Shown here: positions 48,137 through 57,415 of the stretch, piece by piece
How positions within the stretch are numbered: position 1 is the first letter of the stretch
How the letters are laid out: every line of letters starts with the position of its first letter
Source: Clostridia bacterium
GTDB taxonomy: Bacteria; Bacillota; Clostridia; Oscillospirales; Acutalibacteraceae
Assembly (NCBI GenBank): GCA_024404115.1
Contig: JAKSQM010000001.1
Location: forward strand, 248,001 to 312,000
DNA: 64,000 bases
Reading direction: 5' to 3'
Notes under the pieces: model-generated
Told to the model about the DNA's origin: nothing
The model's database searches: none
The model's input: the letters and a program-made list of their open reading frames with translations, nothing else
Translations under genes and position numbers: made by a program

Positions 48137-50227
48137 ATGAACAAAATACCAGAAATATTTGGCAGCAGAGTTTTTAACGATAGCGTTATGCGTGATCGTC
48201 TGCCTAAAGAAATATACCGTTCACTGAAAATGACAATGAACGAAGGCAAAGAGCTTGATATCAGCGTTGCAAATGTTGTTGCAAGTGTTATGAAAGACTG
48301 GGCAATTGAACAGGGTGCAACTCACTTCACACATTGGTTTCAGCCAATGACAGGCATCACAGCAGAGAAGCATGACAGCTTCATTTCTCCTCAGGATGAC
48401 GGCACAATTATTATGGAATTTTCAGGCAAAGAGCTTATTAAGGGCGAGCCTGATGCTTCATCTTTCCCCTCAGGCGGAATCAGAGCCACATTTGAGGCAA
48501 GAGGATACACTGCATGGGACCCCACATCACCTGCATTTATTAAAGAAAACACTCTTTGTATTCCCACATCTTTCGTTTCTTACACAGGCGAAGCTCTTGA
48601 TAAAAAGACTCCGCTTCTCCGTTCAATGGAAGAGGTAAGCAAGCAGGCAATCAGAGTTCTCCGTCTTTTCGGCTACACTTCTGTTAAGAGAGTTAACTCA
48701 ACTGTTGGCGCAGAGCAGGAATACTTTATGATTGACAAAGCTCTTCACGACCAGCGTAAAGATCTCATTTATACAGGCAGAACACTTTTCGGCGCACCAA
48801 CACCAAAGGGACAGGAAATGGATGACCATTATTTCGGCACAATCAAGCCAAGAATCAAGTCATTTATGTTTGACCTTAACGAAGAGCTTTGGAAATTGGG
48901 CATCCATGCAAAAACAGAGCATAACGAGGTTGCCCCTGCTCAGCACGAGCTTGCACCTGTTTTCACCACAACAAATGTTGCGGCAGACCATAACCAGCTT
49001 GTTATGGAGCTTATGAAAAAGGTTGCTCACCAGCATGACCTTGTTTGCCTCCTTCATGAGAAACCCTTTGACGGCGTAAACGGAAGCGGTAAGCACAATA
49101 ACTGGGCGCTTTCAACAGACGAGGGCGAAAACCTCCTTGAGCCGGGCTCAGACCCATTCAATAATACAAAATTTCTCCTTTTCCTTGTTGCAGTTATTAA
49201 GGCTGTTGACGATTATCAGGATCTTTTAAGAATCTCTGCCGCCAGCGCAGGCAATGACCACCGCCTTGGTGCAGACGAAGCACCTCCTGCAATCGTTTCA
49301 ATGTTCCTTGGCGAGGAGCTTCAGAGAGTTCTTGACGCAATCGAAGCAGGGGAGTCATATCATTCAAAGAAAAAGGCAACTCTTGACACTGGTGTAAGCG
49401 TTCTCCCTGCATTCAAAAAGGATAACACAGACAGAAACAGAACATCACCATTTGCTTTCACAGGCAATAAGTTTGAGTTCCGTATGCTCGGTTCAACATT
49501 CTCAATTTCAGAAACAAATATCGTTCTTAACACCATCATTGCAGATTCACTTGCAAAGTTTGCAGATTATCTTGAAGCAGCAGAAGATTTTGATGTTGCT
49601 GTAAGAAAACTTATTAAAGATACATATGTTGCTCATAAGAGAATTGTTTTCAACGGCAACGGCTATTCAGAGGAATGGAAAGAAGAGGCAGAAAAGAGAG
49701 GACTTCTTAACCTTAAATCAACTGTTGACGCAATTCCTCATTACAAAGATGAAAAGAATGTAAAGCTCTTCACAAAGCACAACATTTTCAGTGAGGTTGA
49801 AATCATTTCAAGAACAGATATTCTTCTTGAAGAGTTTGCAAAAACAGTTAATATTGAAGCTGTTACAATGCTTCACATTGCAAATAAAGAGATTATCCCT
49901 GCTGTTGTTGCATATCTCAACGAGCTTACACAGTCTGCATCACTTAAAAAGAGCATAAATCCTGCATTTAACACAGGCTGCGAAGAGGGACTTATTGCAG
50001 ATATTTCAAATTATCTCAACGACCTTTATGTTAGCGTAAATGAGCTTAAAGAAATCCTCACAAAAGTTCCAAAAGATGAGGTTCTTCCCTTCGCACAGTA
50101 TTATCAGAATACAGTAATCCCTGCAATGGAAAAGGTAAGAAAGCCTGCTGACGAGCTTGAGCTTCTTGTTGGCAGAGAGTTCTGGCCGTTCCCGACATAC
50201 GGCGATCTTTTATTCAGCGTTGACTGA
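48137..50227 (+). CDS. glnN: Glutamine synthetase type III, second copy
   Basis: 696 aa from the ATG at 48137, preceded by AAGGTGG. Clearly a paralogue of the protein at 7182-9278: [61 protein letters not shown] and [19 protein letters not shown] are all kept. It is monocistronic-like or co-transcribed with the esterase 17 bp downstream, and it sits behind a leader terminator. Two GSIII and one GSI in 48 kb imply condition-specific glutamine synthesis. Confidence 0.95.
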   Translation: MNKIPEIFGSRVFNDSVMRDRLPKEIYRSLKMTMNEGKELDISVANVVASVMKDWAIEQGATHFTHWFQPMTGITAEKHDSFISPQDDGTIIMEFSGKELIKGEPDASSFPSGGIRATFEARGYTAWDPTSPAFIKENTLCIPTSFVSYTGEALDKKTPLLRSMEEVSKQAIRVLRLFGYTSVKRVNSTVGAEQEYFMIDKALHDQRKDLIYTGRTLFGAPTPKGQEMDDHYFGTIKPRIKSFMFDLNEELWKLGIHAKTEHNEVAPAQHELAPVFTTTNVAADHNQLVMELMKKVAHQHDLVCLLHEKPFDGVNGSGKHNNWALSTDEGENLLEPGSDPFNNTKFLLFLVAVIKAVDDYQDLLRISAASAGNDHRLGADEAPPAIVSMFLGEELQRVLDAIEAGESYHSKKKATLDTGVSVLPAFKKDNTDRNRTSPFAFTGNKFEFRMLGSTFSISETNIVLNTIIADSLAKFADYLEAAEDFDVAVRKLIKDTYVAHKRIVFNGNGYSEEWKEEAEKRGLLNLKSTVDAIPHYKDEKNVKLFTKHNIFSEVEIISRTDILLEEFAKTVNIEAVTMLHIANKEIIPAVVAYLNELTQSASLKKSINPAFNTGCEEGLIADISNYLNDLYVSVNELKEILTKVPKDEVLPFAQYYQNTVIPAMEKVRKPADELELLVGREFWPFPTYGDLLFSVD

Positions 50228-50244
50228 TAAAAAGGATGTTTATA

Positions 50245-50910
50245 ATGGAAAATGTAATAAGATTTACAGGCAAAGAAACAGAAATCGGCTCACTTTCAGG
50301 TTTGGTAACTCTGCCCTCTGATTATAAAGAGGGCGAGAAACTGCCTATGATAGTTTTTCTTCACGGCATTGGTGAAAGGGGAGAGAGTACACCCGCAACG
50401 CTCGATGTTGTTGCAAAGCACGGTGTGCCAAAATATTTCTGCAAAAATCCCGATTATAAAGGGCTTCGTGTAATCACTGCATCTCCCCAGTGTCCATCTG
50501 ATTATTCGTGGGAAACTATCGTGGTGTTCCTTAAAAAATGGATAGACGAGGTGGCAGAAAAATTCGGTGCAGATAAATCTAAAATCAGCATCACAGGTCT
50601 TTCAATGGGCGGCTTCGGCACATGGCAGATGATAAGCCTTTATCCCGATTATTTCTGCTGTGCCGCACCTGTTTGCGGTGGTGGTGGAGTGTGGCTTGCA
50701 GGTGATAAATTCAGCGGCAAAACTGTCAGAATTTATCATTCAACAGACGATGACGCAGTGCCGTATCTTTACTCTGTAATCATGGCGCAAAAAGTAAAAA
50801 ATAAAGGTGTAAATGTTGAGTTTACAACATATACCGATAAAGGCCATGGCTGCTGGGACACAGCCTATGGCGAAACAGATTTGATTGAATGGCTTGCAGG
50901 TGCGGTTTGA
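50245..50910 (+). CDS. Alpha/beta-hydrolase (esterase/phospholipase-type)
   Basis: 221 aa from the ATG at 50245, with AAAGGATG upstream. Alpha/beta-hydrolase features: MIVFLHGIGERGE (oxyanion hole), GLSMGGFG (nucleophile Ser in GxSxG), HSTDDDAVPY (Asp) and DKGHGCW (His). Similar to bacterial predicted peptidase/carboxylesterases of the PHB-depolymerase-like group. There is no signal peptide, so it is cytoplasmic. Natural substrate unknown. Confidence 0.82.
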   Translation: MENVIRFTGKETEIGSLSGLVTLPSDYKEGEKLPMIVFLHGIGERGESTPATLDVVAKHGVPKYFCKNPDYKGLRVITASPQCPSDYSWETIVVFLKKWIDEVAEKFGADKSKISITGLSMGGFGTWQMISLYPDYFCCAAPVCGGGGVWLAGDKFSGKTVRIYHSTDDDAVPYLYSVIMAQKVKNKGVNVEFTTYTDKGHGCWDTAYGETDLIEWLAGAV

Positions 50911-50935
50911 CACACCTTTACATATCTGCTATAAT
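50907..50935 (+). promoter_or_regulatory. Promoter of the CorA-like gene
   Basis: TTGACA at 50907-50912 (overlapping the esterase stop) and TATAAT at 50930-50935, 17-bp spacer. Confidence 0.75.
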
Positions 50936-50969
50936 TTATGCAGTATTTCTGTGAAATGAGGGGATTGAA

Positions 50970-51896
50970 ATGACTTTTTACAGGTTAGGCGGTCAGATGA
51001 AAAAAATCGGAATTGATGAAATTTCTGAAGAGTTTATCACCGCAGGTTACATGACAAGCGCTGAACTGACATCGGTTTATGAATTGCTTGGCTTTGACAG
51101 TGAAACAGTTGATGCCTGCAAGCAGAAAAATCCTCTTTTCAGAACGGATGTTGAGGTTCACGATAAATACACATTCACAGAGCTTAGAATTATTTCTGGT
51201 AATAATGACGACTCTATGGCAGTTTATCTTAAAAAGAATTTCATTCTTGTTATTGATATAACCGATAAAGACAGCTCCACCAAAAACGGATTTTTAAGCG
51301 CGACAAAGCGTTTCACAGGCGAGAAGCTGAAATTTGAAAAAACAATCTGCTCTTTTATTGAAACTCTCATTGCAGGCGATAACAAAACTATCGAAAAAAT
51401 GCGTAATGAAATTGTTGGAATGGAAGAGGATGTTGTTAAAGGCTCGGCAGATGATGACTTTAACATTGAGCTTCTTGAGCAAAAGAAAAAGCTTCTTAAA
51501 ATGCACAATTATTATGAGCAGATAATTGATGTTATTGAAACCCTTGAAGAGAATGAAAATGACATTTTTGAAGAGGACAACATCATTTACATTTCCAACC
51601 TTTCAAATAAGGTTACCCGCCTTAAAGATGATGTGGATTCTCTGGGCAATTATGTTGACCATTTGCAGGATGCGTATTCGTCATTCCTTGACATGAAGCT
51701 GAACCACACAATGAAAATTTTTACCGTTATCACAACAATTTTCTTCCCCCTTACAATCATTGTGGGGTGGTACGGCATGAACTTTCAGAATATGCCCGAA
51801 TTTGCGTGGAAATACGGCTACCTTTATGTGATTATTCTCTCCGCAGTGGTTGTTGCGGCACTTACAATATTCGGCAAAAAACGCAAATGGTTCTGA
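50970..51896 (+). CDS. CorA-like divalent cation transporter
   Basis: 308 aa. A large cytoplasmic helical domain (about 1-245) is followed by two membrane helices, the first ending in the diagnostic GMN (FFPLTIIVGWYGMNFQNMPEF) and the second at the C-terminus ending in GKKRKWF. This fits the CorA family that carries Mg2+ (also Co2+, Ni2+ or Zn2+ in relatives) as a pentamer. GAGGGGATTG lies before the ATG. Confidence 0.88.
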   Translation: MTFYRLGGQMKKIGIDEISEEFITAGYMTSAELTSVYELLGFDSETVDACKQKNPLFRTDVEVHDKYTFTELRIISGNNDDSMAVYLKKNFILVIDITDKDSSTKNGFLSATKRFTGEKLKFEKTICSFIETLIAGDNKTIEKMRNEIVGMEEDVVKGSADDDFNIELLEQKKKLLKMHNYYEQIIDVIETLEENENDIFEEDNIIYISNLSNKVTRLKDDVDSLGNYVDHLQDAYSSFLDMKLNHTMKIFTVITTIFFPLTIIVGWYGMNFQNMPEFAWKYGYLYVIILSAVVVAALTIFGKKRKWF

Positions 51897-51916
51897 TAAA
51901 AAAATCAATTTAATAG

Positions 51917-51958
51917 AAAACCCGCCAAAGAAAATTATCTCTTTGACGGGTTGGTTTT
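51917..51958 (+). terminator. Terminator after the CorA-like gene
   Basis: AACCCGCCAAAGA pairs with TCTTTGACGGGTT, followed by GGTTTTTT. Confidence 0.85.
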
Positions 51959-51988
51959 TTATATGGTAATTCTGATTTGTCGATATAT

Positions 51989-52087
51989 AGCCTCCCTCGG
52001 GGGAGGTGGCAAAATCTTTGATTTTGACGGTGGGGGTAACCCACTCAGTCAGCTTCGCAGACAGCTCCCCAAAGGGGCGCCTTTTTT
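51989..52087. repeat. Intergenic palindromic repeat (MITE/REP-like), about 100 bp
   Basis: Begins GCCTCCCTCGGGGGAGGTGGC, then CAAAATC-TTT-GATTTTG, GGTGGGGGTAACCCACTC, and ends AGCTCCCCAAAGGGGCGCC followed by T's: several nested dyads in a row. This combination resembles a dispersed repeat that I recall from many gut Clostridia genomes. It also sits downstream of the minus-strand metallophosphoesterase gene and may form its terminator. Confidence 0.65.
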
Positions 52088-52103
52088 TAAATCTACACAT
52101 TAC

Positions 52104-52955
52104 TTATTTCAAATCAATTATAACCAATTCGGGTCTGTTATAAATTCTTGGAACTGACCTTACATCTCTTGTTGCAAGACCTCGGCTCACAATCATCTTT
52201 GTGCTGCCTTTTTCATAAAAACCGCCTGCGTATTTTGGAAAAATCCCTTGGTCAGGGGCAACAATTCCGTTGATTAAATGCGGCACTCTCCACTGACCGC
52301 CGTGGGCATGACCGCTTAACACAAGGTCAAATCCGTATTGCGAATATTCATTGATTCGCTCTGGACGGTGAGAAATCAAAACTGTATAATTCCCGTTATC
52401 CTTTGCGGTGCTGACTTTTTCTAATTGCTGTTCAAAATTCTCTTTAATAGAGCTTGTGTTTTCAACACCAATGGGGTCATCAACTCCGCAGATGTTAATT
52501 TCATTGCCGTTGATTTTTAAAATTTCGCTTTCACCGCTTAATCTTTTTATGCCGTATTTTTTGAGTATATCCATCATCTCAAAAAGCATATTTTCTCCGC
52601 CAAAAAATTCGTGGTTGCCAGTAACATAATAGCAGGGGTATTTTTCGCCCACAGCTTTCAAAACAGTTTCAACATTTTTATATGGCAGAAGAACATCAAA
52701 AATATCTCCGCTTAAAACAACAACATCTGGCTTCTGTTCGTCAACTGCATTTAAAAGCACTTCCATATTTTCGCCGTATGAGCAGGCGTGCAGGTCAGAA
52801 ATCTGTGCGATTCTTAAAGGCTCTTTCACCTTTCCGTTTGTGTCAATTTCATATGGCTGAACTATCATCTTTTCATTTATTCCGCAGGCAAAAATAATCC
52901 CTGCAACAAGACACAAAGAAAGGCACACAATAAAAATTTTTTTGATAATTTTCAT
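52104..52955 (-). CDS. Membrane-anchored calcineurin-like metallophosphoesterase (YkuE/YaeI-like)
   Basis: 283 aa from the ATG at 52955 with GAGG upstream (a GTG 4 codons earlier overlaps that site). N-terminal signal/anchor (IIKKIFIVCLSLCLVAGIIFACG), then RIAQISDLHACSYG (DxH), VVLSGDIFD, VTGNHEFF, and LSGHAHGGQWRVPHL (GHxHGGQ). The GHxHGGQ form is typical of the YkuE/YaeI branch that may act on lipid A-like or nucleotide-linked substrates. It is 8 bp downstream of the secreted protein gene at 52964, so they form an operon. Confidence 0.9.
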   Translation of the reverse strand: MKIIKKIFIVCLSLCLVAGIIFACGINEKMIVQPYEIDTNGKVKEPLRIAQISDLHACSYGENMEVLLNAVDEQKPDVVVLSGDIFDVLLPYKNVETVLKAVGEKYPCYYVTGNHEFFGGENMLFEMMDILKKYGIKRLSGESEILKINGNEINICGVDDPIGVENTSSIKENFEQQLEKVSTAKDNGNYTVLISHRPERINEYSQYGFDLVLSGHAHGGQWRVPHLINGIVAPDQGIFPKYAGGFYEKGSTKMIVSRGLATRDVRSVPRIYNRPELVIIDLK

Positions 52956-52963
52956 TTTAATCC

Positions 52964-53818
52964 TCACTTTTCATTTGAATAGTGCATAATGTTAAGCCCT
53001 AAAAGCTTGTCATAATTAAGAATATGGAAAAGGCTTCCGTCATCACGGGGATAAACTGTTATATCCTCCGCTTCGTTGTCATAGCCTGTCATTTGCGGAA
53101 TAAAAGCTGTCTGCACTTCGCCTGTTTCAACATCAACGCAAAGCACTTTTTCTTCGGTGCTGTGGCTTTCATCTTTTGAAAGATAAAGCTTTCCGTTATA
53201 AAATTCGCCGCCCTGAATTCTGCTTATTTCTTCAGAAAGCTGAACAGTTCCGTCAAGGGACATATCGTCGAGCCTGAAGCGAAGCAAGGTGCTTGTGCTG
53301 CCCCATCTTGAGCAATAAGCAAAGCCGTTTTTGCCGTCAACCGCAATCCACGGAATACCGTCATCAAGCGCATCACAGCTTACATCATAATATTTTATCA
53401 GCGAAAGGTCATCGGCATCATAGAGATAAACAAAATTGATGCTGTAATCTGTACCCTCAACAGGTGCATAAATTACGCCGTCATAATAGCTTATTCCGCC
53501 AATATGACCACTGCCGAAATCCTTTTTATTTTTGCGTGGGATGGGAGCAAGGTTCATTTTAACCATCTTAAATGTATTGGCATCCCACTTTGCGAGAAAC
53601 TGCACACCGATACCGCTTTTCTGATTAAAAACCGAACCCGATGTATAGTAGTAATCCTCATCTGCAGTCAGTCCCTGACCTGCATAAAGTGCGCTGATGC
53701 CAACAAGTGAATCTTTGCCTGCGATTTTCACATTTCCGTCAACAGATGGAGCAGAAAATCCAAGAAGATAAGAGAAAATCAGTGATAATGTTGTAAAAAA
53801 AGAAATAAATTTTTCCAT
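52964..53818 (-). CDS. Exported protein of unknown function, beta-propeller-like
   Basis: 284 aa, N-terminal signal-like helix (FISFFTTLSLIFSYLLGFSAP). The rest has repeated strand blocks such as AKWDANTFKMVK, DADDLSLIKYYD, RFRLDDMSLDGTVQL, GEFYNGKLYLSKDESHS and VDVETGEVQTAF, in line with a WD/YVTN-type propeller. No catalytic motif is apparent. Co-transcribed with the metallophosphoesterase downstream, whose N-terminus overlaps its end region by few bases. Confidence 0.6.
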   Translation of the reverse strand: MEKFISFFTTLSLIFSYLLGFSAPSVDGNVKIAGKDSLVGISALYAGQGLTADEDYYYTSGSVFNQKSGIGVQFLAKWDANTFKMVKMNLAPIPRKNKKDFGSGHIGGISYYDGVIYAPVEGTDYSINFVYLYDADDLSLIKYYDVSCDALDDGIPWIAVDGKNGFAYCSRWGSTSTLLRFRLDDMSLDGTVQLSEEISRIQGGEFYNGKLYLSKDESHSTEEKVLCVDVETGEVQTAFIPQMTGYDNEAEDITVYPRDDGSLFHILNYDKLLGLNIMHYSNEK

Positions 53819-53906
53819 ATATATTCCCCATTTGCAAATTTTATGTTATGATTGTATCATACACTTTAGCTATTATCAATAGCTGTCAGCCGAAAGGGGA
53901 AACAAA

Positions 53907-54899
53907 ATGAAAAAGTTAAGATTTGGCATTGTGGGTACAGGCAATATCGCCCACAGATTTGCAGAGGCAATTAAAAATGTTGAAGAAGCCGAGCTTGTGG
54001 CGGTTGCGTCAAGAACGCAGGCAAATGCCGACCGCTTCGGTGATGAGTTTAATATTCCTGTCCGCTTTGGAAGCTATGAAGAAATGGCAAAATCAAATGT
54101 GATTGATGCCGCATACATTGCTGTTCCACATTCGGGGCATATGGATTGCTCCTGCCTTATGATGAATAACGGCAAGCACGTTATCTGCGAAAAGCCAATT
54201 GCCGTAACTGCCAAAGAAGCTGAAAAAATGTTTAAATGTGCAGAAGAAAATGGCGTTTTTCTTATGGAAGCTATGTGGGCAAGGCTTGTGGCTGGAACAA
54301 TCAAGCTCCTCAATATGATAAATGACGGCGTTTTAGGTGAAATCAAAGGTGTCGAGGGCAAATTCTGCTACACAATGGATGAGGATGAAATGGATCATCA
54401 TGTTCTTAAAGCAGAGCATGGCGGCGGCTCACTTCTTGATGTTGGTGTTTACGGCCTTAATTTTGCAAAGTGGTATCTTGGTGAAAATGTAAAAGGAATC
54501 TCTGCTTTCAGCGATAAATTCAACGGTGTTGACAGCCACACCTGCGTTTTAATGCAGTATGAAAACGGTGCAATTGCCGATATTTCAAGTGCTGTGCTTC
54601 TGAAAAAGCCAAACGAAGGCTATATTTACGGCACAAAAGGCTATGTTCATCTTAACAGATTTTACGCTCCGCAAAAGCTGGAGTTTCATCTCAATGATGA
54701 CGAAGATTTTGATGTGGATGCTCCCTATGAGGGCAACGGCTTTGAGGAGCAGATTCGCCATATGTGCGAGTGTGTTTCCGCAGGACTTACAAAAAGTCCT
54801 GTTGTTACACCCGAAAGCACACTTTATATTATGAAACAGATGGATGAAATCAGAAAATTGACGGGTGTAGTATATCCGCAGGATGAAAAAGCCCTTTAA
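53907..54899 (+). CDS. Gfo/Idh/MocA family NAD(P)-dependent oxidoreductase
   Basis: 330 aa. N-terminal Rossmann fold FGIVGTGNIAHRFAEAI and VAVASRTQANADRF, then IAVPHSGHMD, VICEKPIAVTAKEAEKMF (the EKP motif with catalytic Lys) and the C-terminal alpha/beta sheet domain with GGGSLLDVGVYGLNF. Family members oxidise or reduce sugars and cyclitols such as trans-1,2-dihydrobenzenediol or scyllo-inositol; the substrate is undetermined. GGGGAAAC precedes the start. Confidence 0.9.
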   Translation: MKKLRFGIVGTGNIAHRFAEAIKNVEEAELVAVASRTQANADRFGDEFNIPVRFGSYEEMAKSNVIDAAYIAVPHSGHMDCSCLMMNNGKHVICEKPIAVTAKEAEKMFKCAEENGVFLMEAMWARLVAGTIKLLNMINDGVLGEIKGVEGKFCYTMDEDEMDHHVLKAEHGGGSLLDVGVYGLNFAKWYLGENVKGISAFSDKFNGVDSHTCVLMQYENGAIADISSAVLLKKPNEGYIYGTKGYVHLNRFYAPQKLEFHLNDDEDFDVDAPYEGNGFEEQIRHMCECVSAGLTKSPVVTPESTLYIMKQMDEIRKLTGVVYPQDEKAL

Positions 54900-54958
54900 A
54901 CAGGCTCAATTCACAAAAAACAAGCTCTCTTTTTGGCTAAAAAATAGATTTTCGTCTA

Positions 54959-54980
54959 TTTTTGTACTATAGTGCAAAAA
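54959..54980. promoter_or_regulatory. Inverted repeat, candidate operator of the TetR/aminotransferase operon
   Basis: TTTTTGTAC-TATA-GTGCAAAAA is a 9-bp dyad with one mismatch, located just upstream of the TTTACA/TATAAT promoter (about 54987-55014) of the TetR gene, as expected for autoregulation. Confidence 0.6.
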
Positions 54981-55033
54981 ACGCTTTACATTCCTTAAAA
55001 TAATGTTATAATGGAATTGTTAGGAGTGTTGCT

Positions 55034-55615
55034 ATGGAACAAACACGGCGAATGCGAAAAAAAGATATGACGCACCGTGCAATAATGCACTCTGCGAAGC
55101 TTCTTTTTGAAAAAAACGGCATATCCAATGTAACAATTGAAAAAATTGCGGATGGCGCAGATGTTTCCCGTTCCACATTTTTTTCACATTTTGATTCTCT
55201 TGACGACCTGCTTTCACAAATTGCCAATGAAGAGATAAACGACATTCTCAAAGCGGCAGAAAAAGATGGCGAAATTGATATTGACGCTGTTTTCACAAAG
55301 CTTGCGGAGGATACATATCCTTATCCATCACTTATGTGCGAGCTTGTTGTGCGAAGCATCCTGCTGGGTAAAGACAGCTCAGTTTCAAACGTTTTCCGCC
55401 TTTTAGGCAAAGAGATCAGCAACGGCGGATATGATAAGCTTAAAGAAATGTTTTCAGATAAAGATATTTCTGCACTTATTTTCGGAGCGTACTTCGGTCT
55501 TATTTTCCGTAAAATAACCGATAAAGAAAATTTCGGGAATCCGAAAGAAACAATCAACAAAATAAATTATTTTATAAATTATCTTAAAAATCAGGAGGAC
55601 AATAACAATGAGTAA
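55034..55615 (+). CDS. TetR/AcrR-family transcriptional regulator
   Basis: 193 aa. N-terminal TetR HTH: RAIMHSAKLLFEKNGISNVTIEKIADGADVSRSTFFSHFDSLDDLL (about 16-62). The C-terminal ligand domain is not assignable. AGGAG precedes the ATG. It overlaps the aminotransferase gene by 8 bp, so it likely controls its own operon in response to a ligand related to that enzyme. Confidence 0.9.
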   Translation: MEQTRRMRKKDMTHRAIMHSAKLLFEKNGISNVTIEKIADGADVSRSTFFSHFDSLDDLLSQIANEEINDILKAAEKDGEIDIDAVFTKLAEDTYPYPSLMCELVVRSILLGKDSSVSNVFRLLGKEISNGGYDKLKEMFSDKDISALIFGAYFGLIFRKITDKENFGNPKETINKINYFINYLKNQEDNNNE

Positions 55616-57104
55616 CGGTTACGCAATCCAGAAATGGCAGCCCGCAAGACCCATTTATGACAAACTCAATCACCTTACCTCTCAGCCTATTTATTGTATA
55701 AGCGATGAGGAGCTTGAAAGAGTTCTTGACCATTTTGAAACAAAATGTGCAAAGTCAAAAGAAATCACCACAGAGGCTAAGAAGTTTATCCCCGGCGGTG
55801 TTCAGCACAACCTTGCATTCAACTATCCCTTCCCCATTTGCGTTACAAAGGCAAATGGCGCATATCTTACAGATATTGACGGCAACGAATATATCGACTT
55901 CCTTCAGGCAGGCGGTCCCACAATCCTTGGTTCAAACTATGAGCCTGTTCGTGAAAAGGCAATTGAGCTTATTAAAGAATGCGGCCCTGTAACAGGTCTT
56001 TTCCACGAGGGTGAGCTTCTTCTTGCAAAAGAAATCAATAAGCATATGCCCAATGTTGAAATGTTCCGTATGCTCGGCTCAGGTACAGAGTCAGTTATGG
56101 CTGCTATCCGTGTTGCAAGAAACGCAACAAAGGCAAAGAGAATCATCAAGGTTGGCGGTGCATATCACGGCTGGTCAGATCAGATGGTTTACGGTCTTAA
56201 AATCCCTGGTTCAAGAAGCTTCCTTGAATCTCACGGTATCCCCTCATCATGCTACGGCACAACAGATGAGGTTCGCCCCAACGACCTTAATATGCTTGAA
56301 AAAATGCTCAAGGTTAACAAGCTTCGTGGCGGCACAGCAGCAGTTATTGTTGAGCCAGTTGGCCCCGAAAGCGGTACAAGACCTGTTGATTTTGATTACA
56401 ACAAGGGCGTTCGTGAGCTTTGCGATAAATACGGCTGTCTCTTCATCATGGACGAAGTTGTTACAGGCTTCCGTATGGGTCTCGGCGGCGCACAGGGTTA
56501 CTTCGGCGTTGTTCCCGATCTTACAATCTTCGGCAAAATCGTTGCTGGCGGTTATCCCTCAGCAGGCGGCGTAGGCGGTAAGAAAGAGTTTGTCAGCGGT
56601 ATGGCAGCAGGCGTTGGCACAATGATGAAGCGTGCATATGTTGGCGGTACTCTTGCAGCTAACCCACTTTCATCATTCGCTGGCTATTGTGCAATTCAGG
56701 AAATCGCAAAGACAAACGCTTGCGAAAAGGCTGGCCTTGCAGGCGACAAGCTCACAGAAGGCCTTCAGAAGCTCATTGATAAGTATGAGATTCCCTTCGT
56801 AGCATACAATCAGGGCTCAATCTGCCACCTTGAATGCACAGGCGCAATGAGCTATGACTTCAGCTCAATGTTCCTTCCCAAGTCAGTTATCCCCATGCTC
56901 AAAGAGAAGCCCGAAATGCTCCGCAGAAAGGTTGCAATGGAGCAGATGGGTGCAGCTTATATGGCACACGGCATCGTTACACTTGCAGGCAGCAGACTTT
57001 ACACTTCACTTGCTGATACCGATGAGGTTATTGATGATGCACTTAACCGCTTTGAAGAGGTATTCAAAACTGTTGAAGTTTGCAAGAGAAACCTTGATAA
57101 ATAA
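55608..57104 (+). CDS. Class III aminotransferase, glutamate-1-semialdehyde aminotransferase-like
   Basis: 498 aa. PLP fold-type I: FIPGGVQHNLAFNYPFPICVTKANGAYLTDIDGNEYIDFLQAGG, MLGSGTESVMAAIRVARNAT, GGAYHGWSDQ, FIMDEVVTGFRMG (Asp), and TIFGKIVAGGYPSAG with the PLP Lys. Similar to GSA aminotransferase but about 70 residues longer and without heme genes nearby, so it is probably a class III enzyme of other specificity. AGGAGG precedes the start; translationally coupled to the TetR gene. Confidence 0.87.
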   Translation: MSNGYAIQKWQPARPIYDKLNHLTSQPIYCISDEELERVLDHFETKCAKSKEITTEAKKFIPGGVQHNLAFNYPFPICVTKANGAYLTDIDGNEYIDFLQAGGPTILGSNYEPVREKAIELIKECGPVTGLFHEGELLLAKEINKHMPNVEMFRMLGSGTESVMAAIRVARNATKAKRIIKVGGAYHGWSDQMVYGLKIPGSRSFLESHGIPSSCYGTTDEVRPNDLNMLEKMLKVNKLRGGTAAVIVEPVGPESGTRPVDFDYNKGVRELCDKYGCLFIMDEVVTGFRMGLGGAQGYFGVVPDLTIFGKIVAGGYPSAGGVGGKKEFVSGMAAGVGTMMKRAYVGGTLAANPLSSFAGYCAIQEIAKTNACEKAGLAGDKLTEGLQKLIDKYEIPFVAYNQGSICHLECTGAMSYDFSSMFLPKSVIPMLKEKPEMLRRKVAMEQMGAAYMAHGIVTLAGSRLYTSLADTDEVIDDALNRFEEVFKTVEVCKRNLDK

Positions 57105-57415
57105 TTAAAAAATAAAATTTTTCTTAAAAAATGGCTGTGGGATGCACTCACGGTCATTTTTTATACACTTTTTCAAAAATTGTCTTAAAAAATTTAAGAT
57201 AATTTTAAAGTTCGGATGTAATAATTACCTCAAGGATGGCGCTTGCATGGTGGACCAATACTTTTTCATTTTCATTTTTCTTTTGTTTACATTCGTCATC
57301 ACAAACAAAAAACCACCGCCATTTTTAAAGTCTATCCTCTATCAAAAAAACTGAGAAACACCGCCTCTGTTCGCAGCAGAAGCGGTGTTTCTCGTTAATT
57401 AAAAAGAAAGGTGTA
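57105..57415. other. Intergenic region with two terminators and a doubtful small hydrophobic frame
   Basis: Terminator of the aminotransferase gene at about 57130-57166 (imperfect 9-bp stem then TTTTTT). At 57354-57397 a strong hairpin GAGAAACACCGC/GCGGTGTTTCTC reads on the minus strand into T's and ends the TetR gene at 57416. Between them a plus-strand frame of 35 codons from about 57247 (MVDQYFFIFIFLLFTFVI ...) has one hydrophobic span but a poor ribosome site; I do not call it a gene. Confidence 0.6.

Noticed and set aside
57142-57354. Small hydrophobic frame that could be a type I toxin
   Set aside because: Weak ribosome site, no antisense RNA signal seen, and low-complexity T-rich sequence gives hydrophobic codons by chance.
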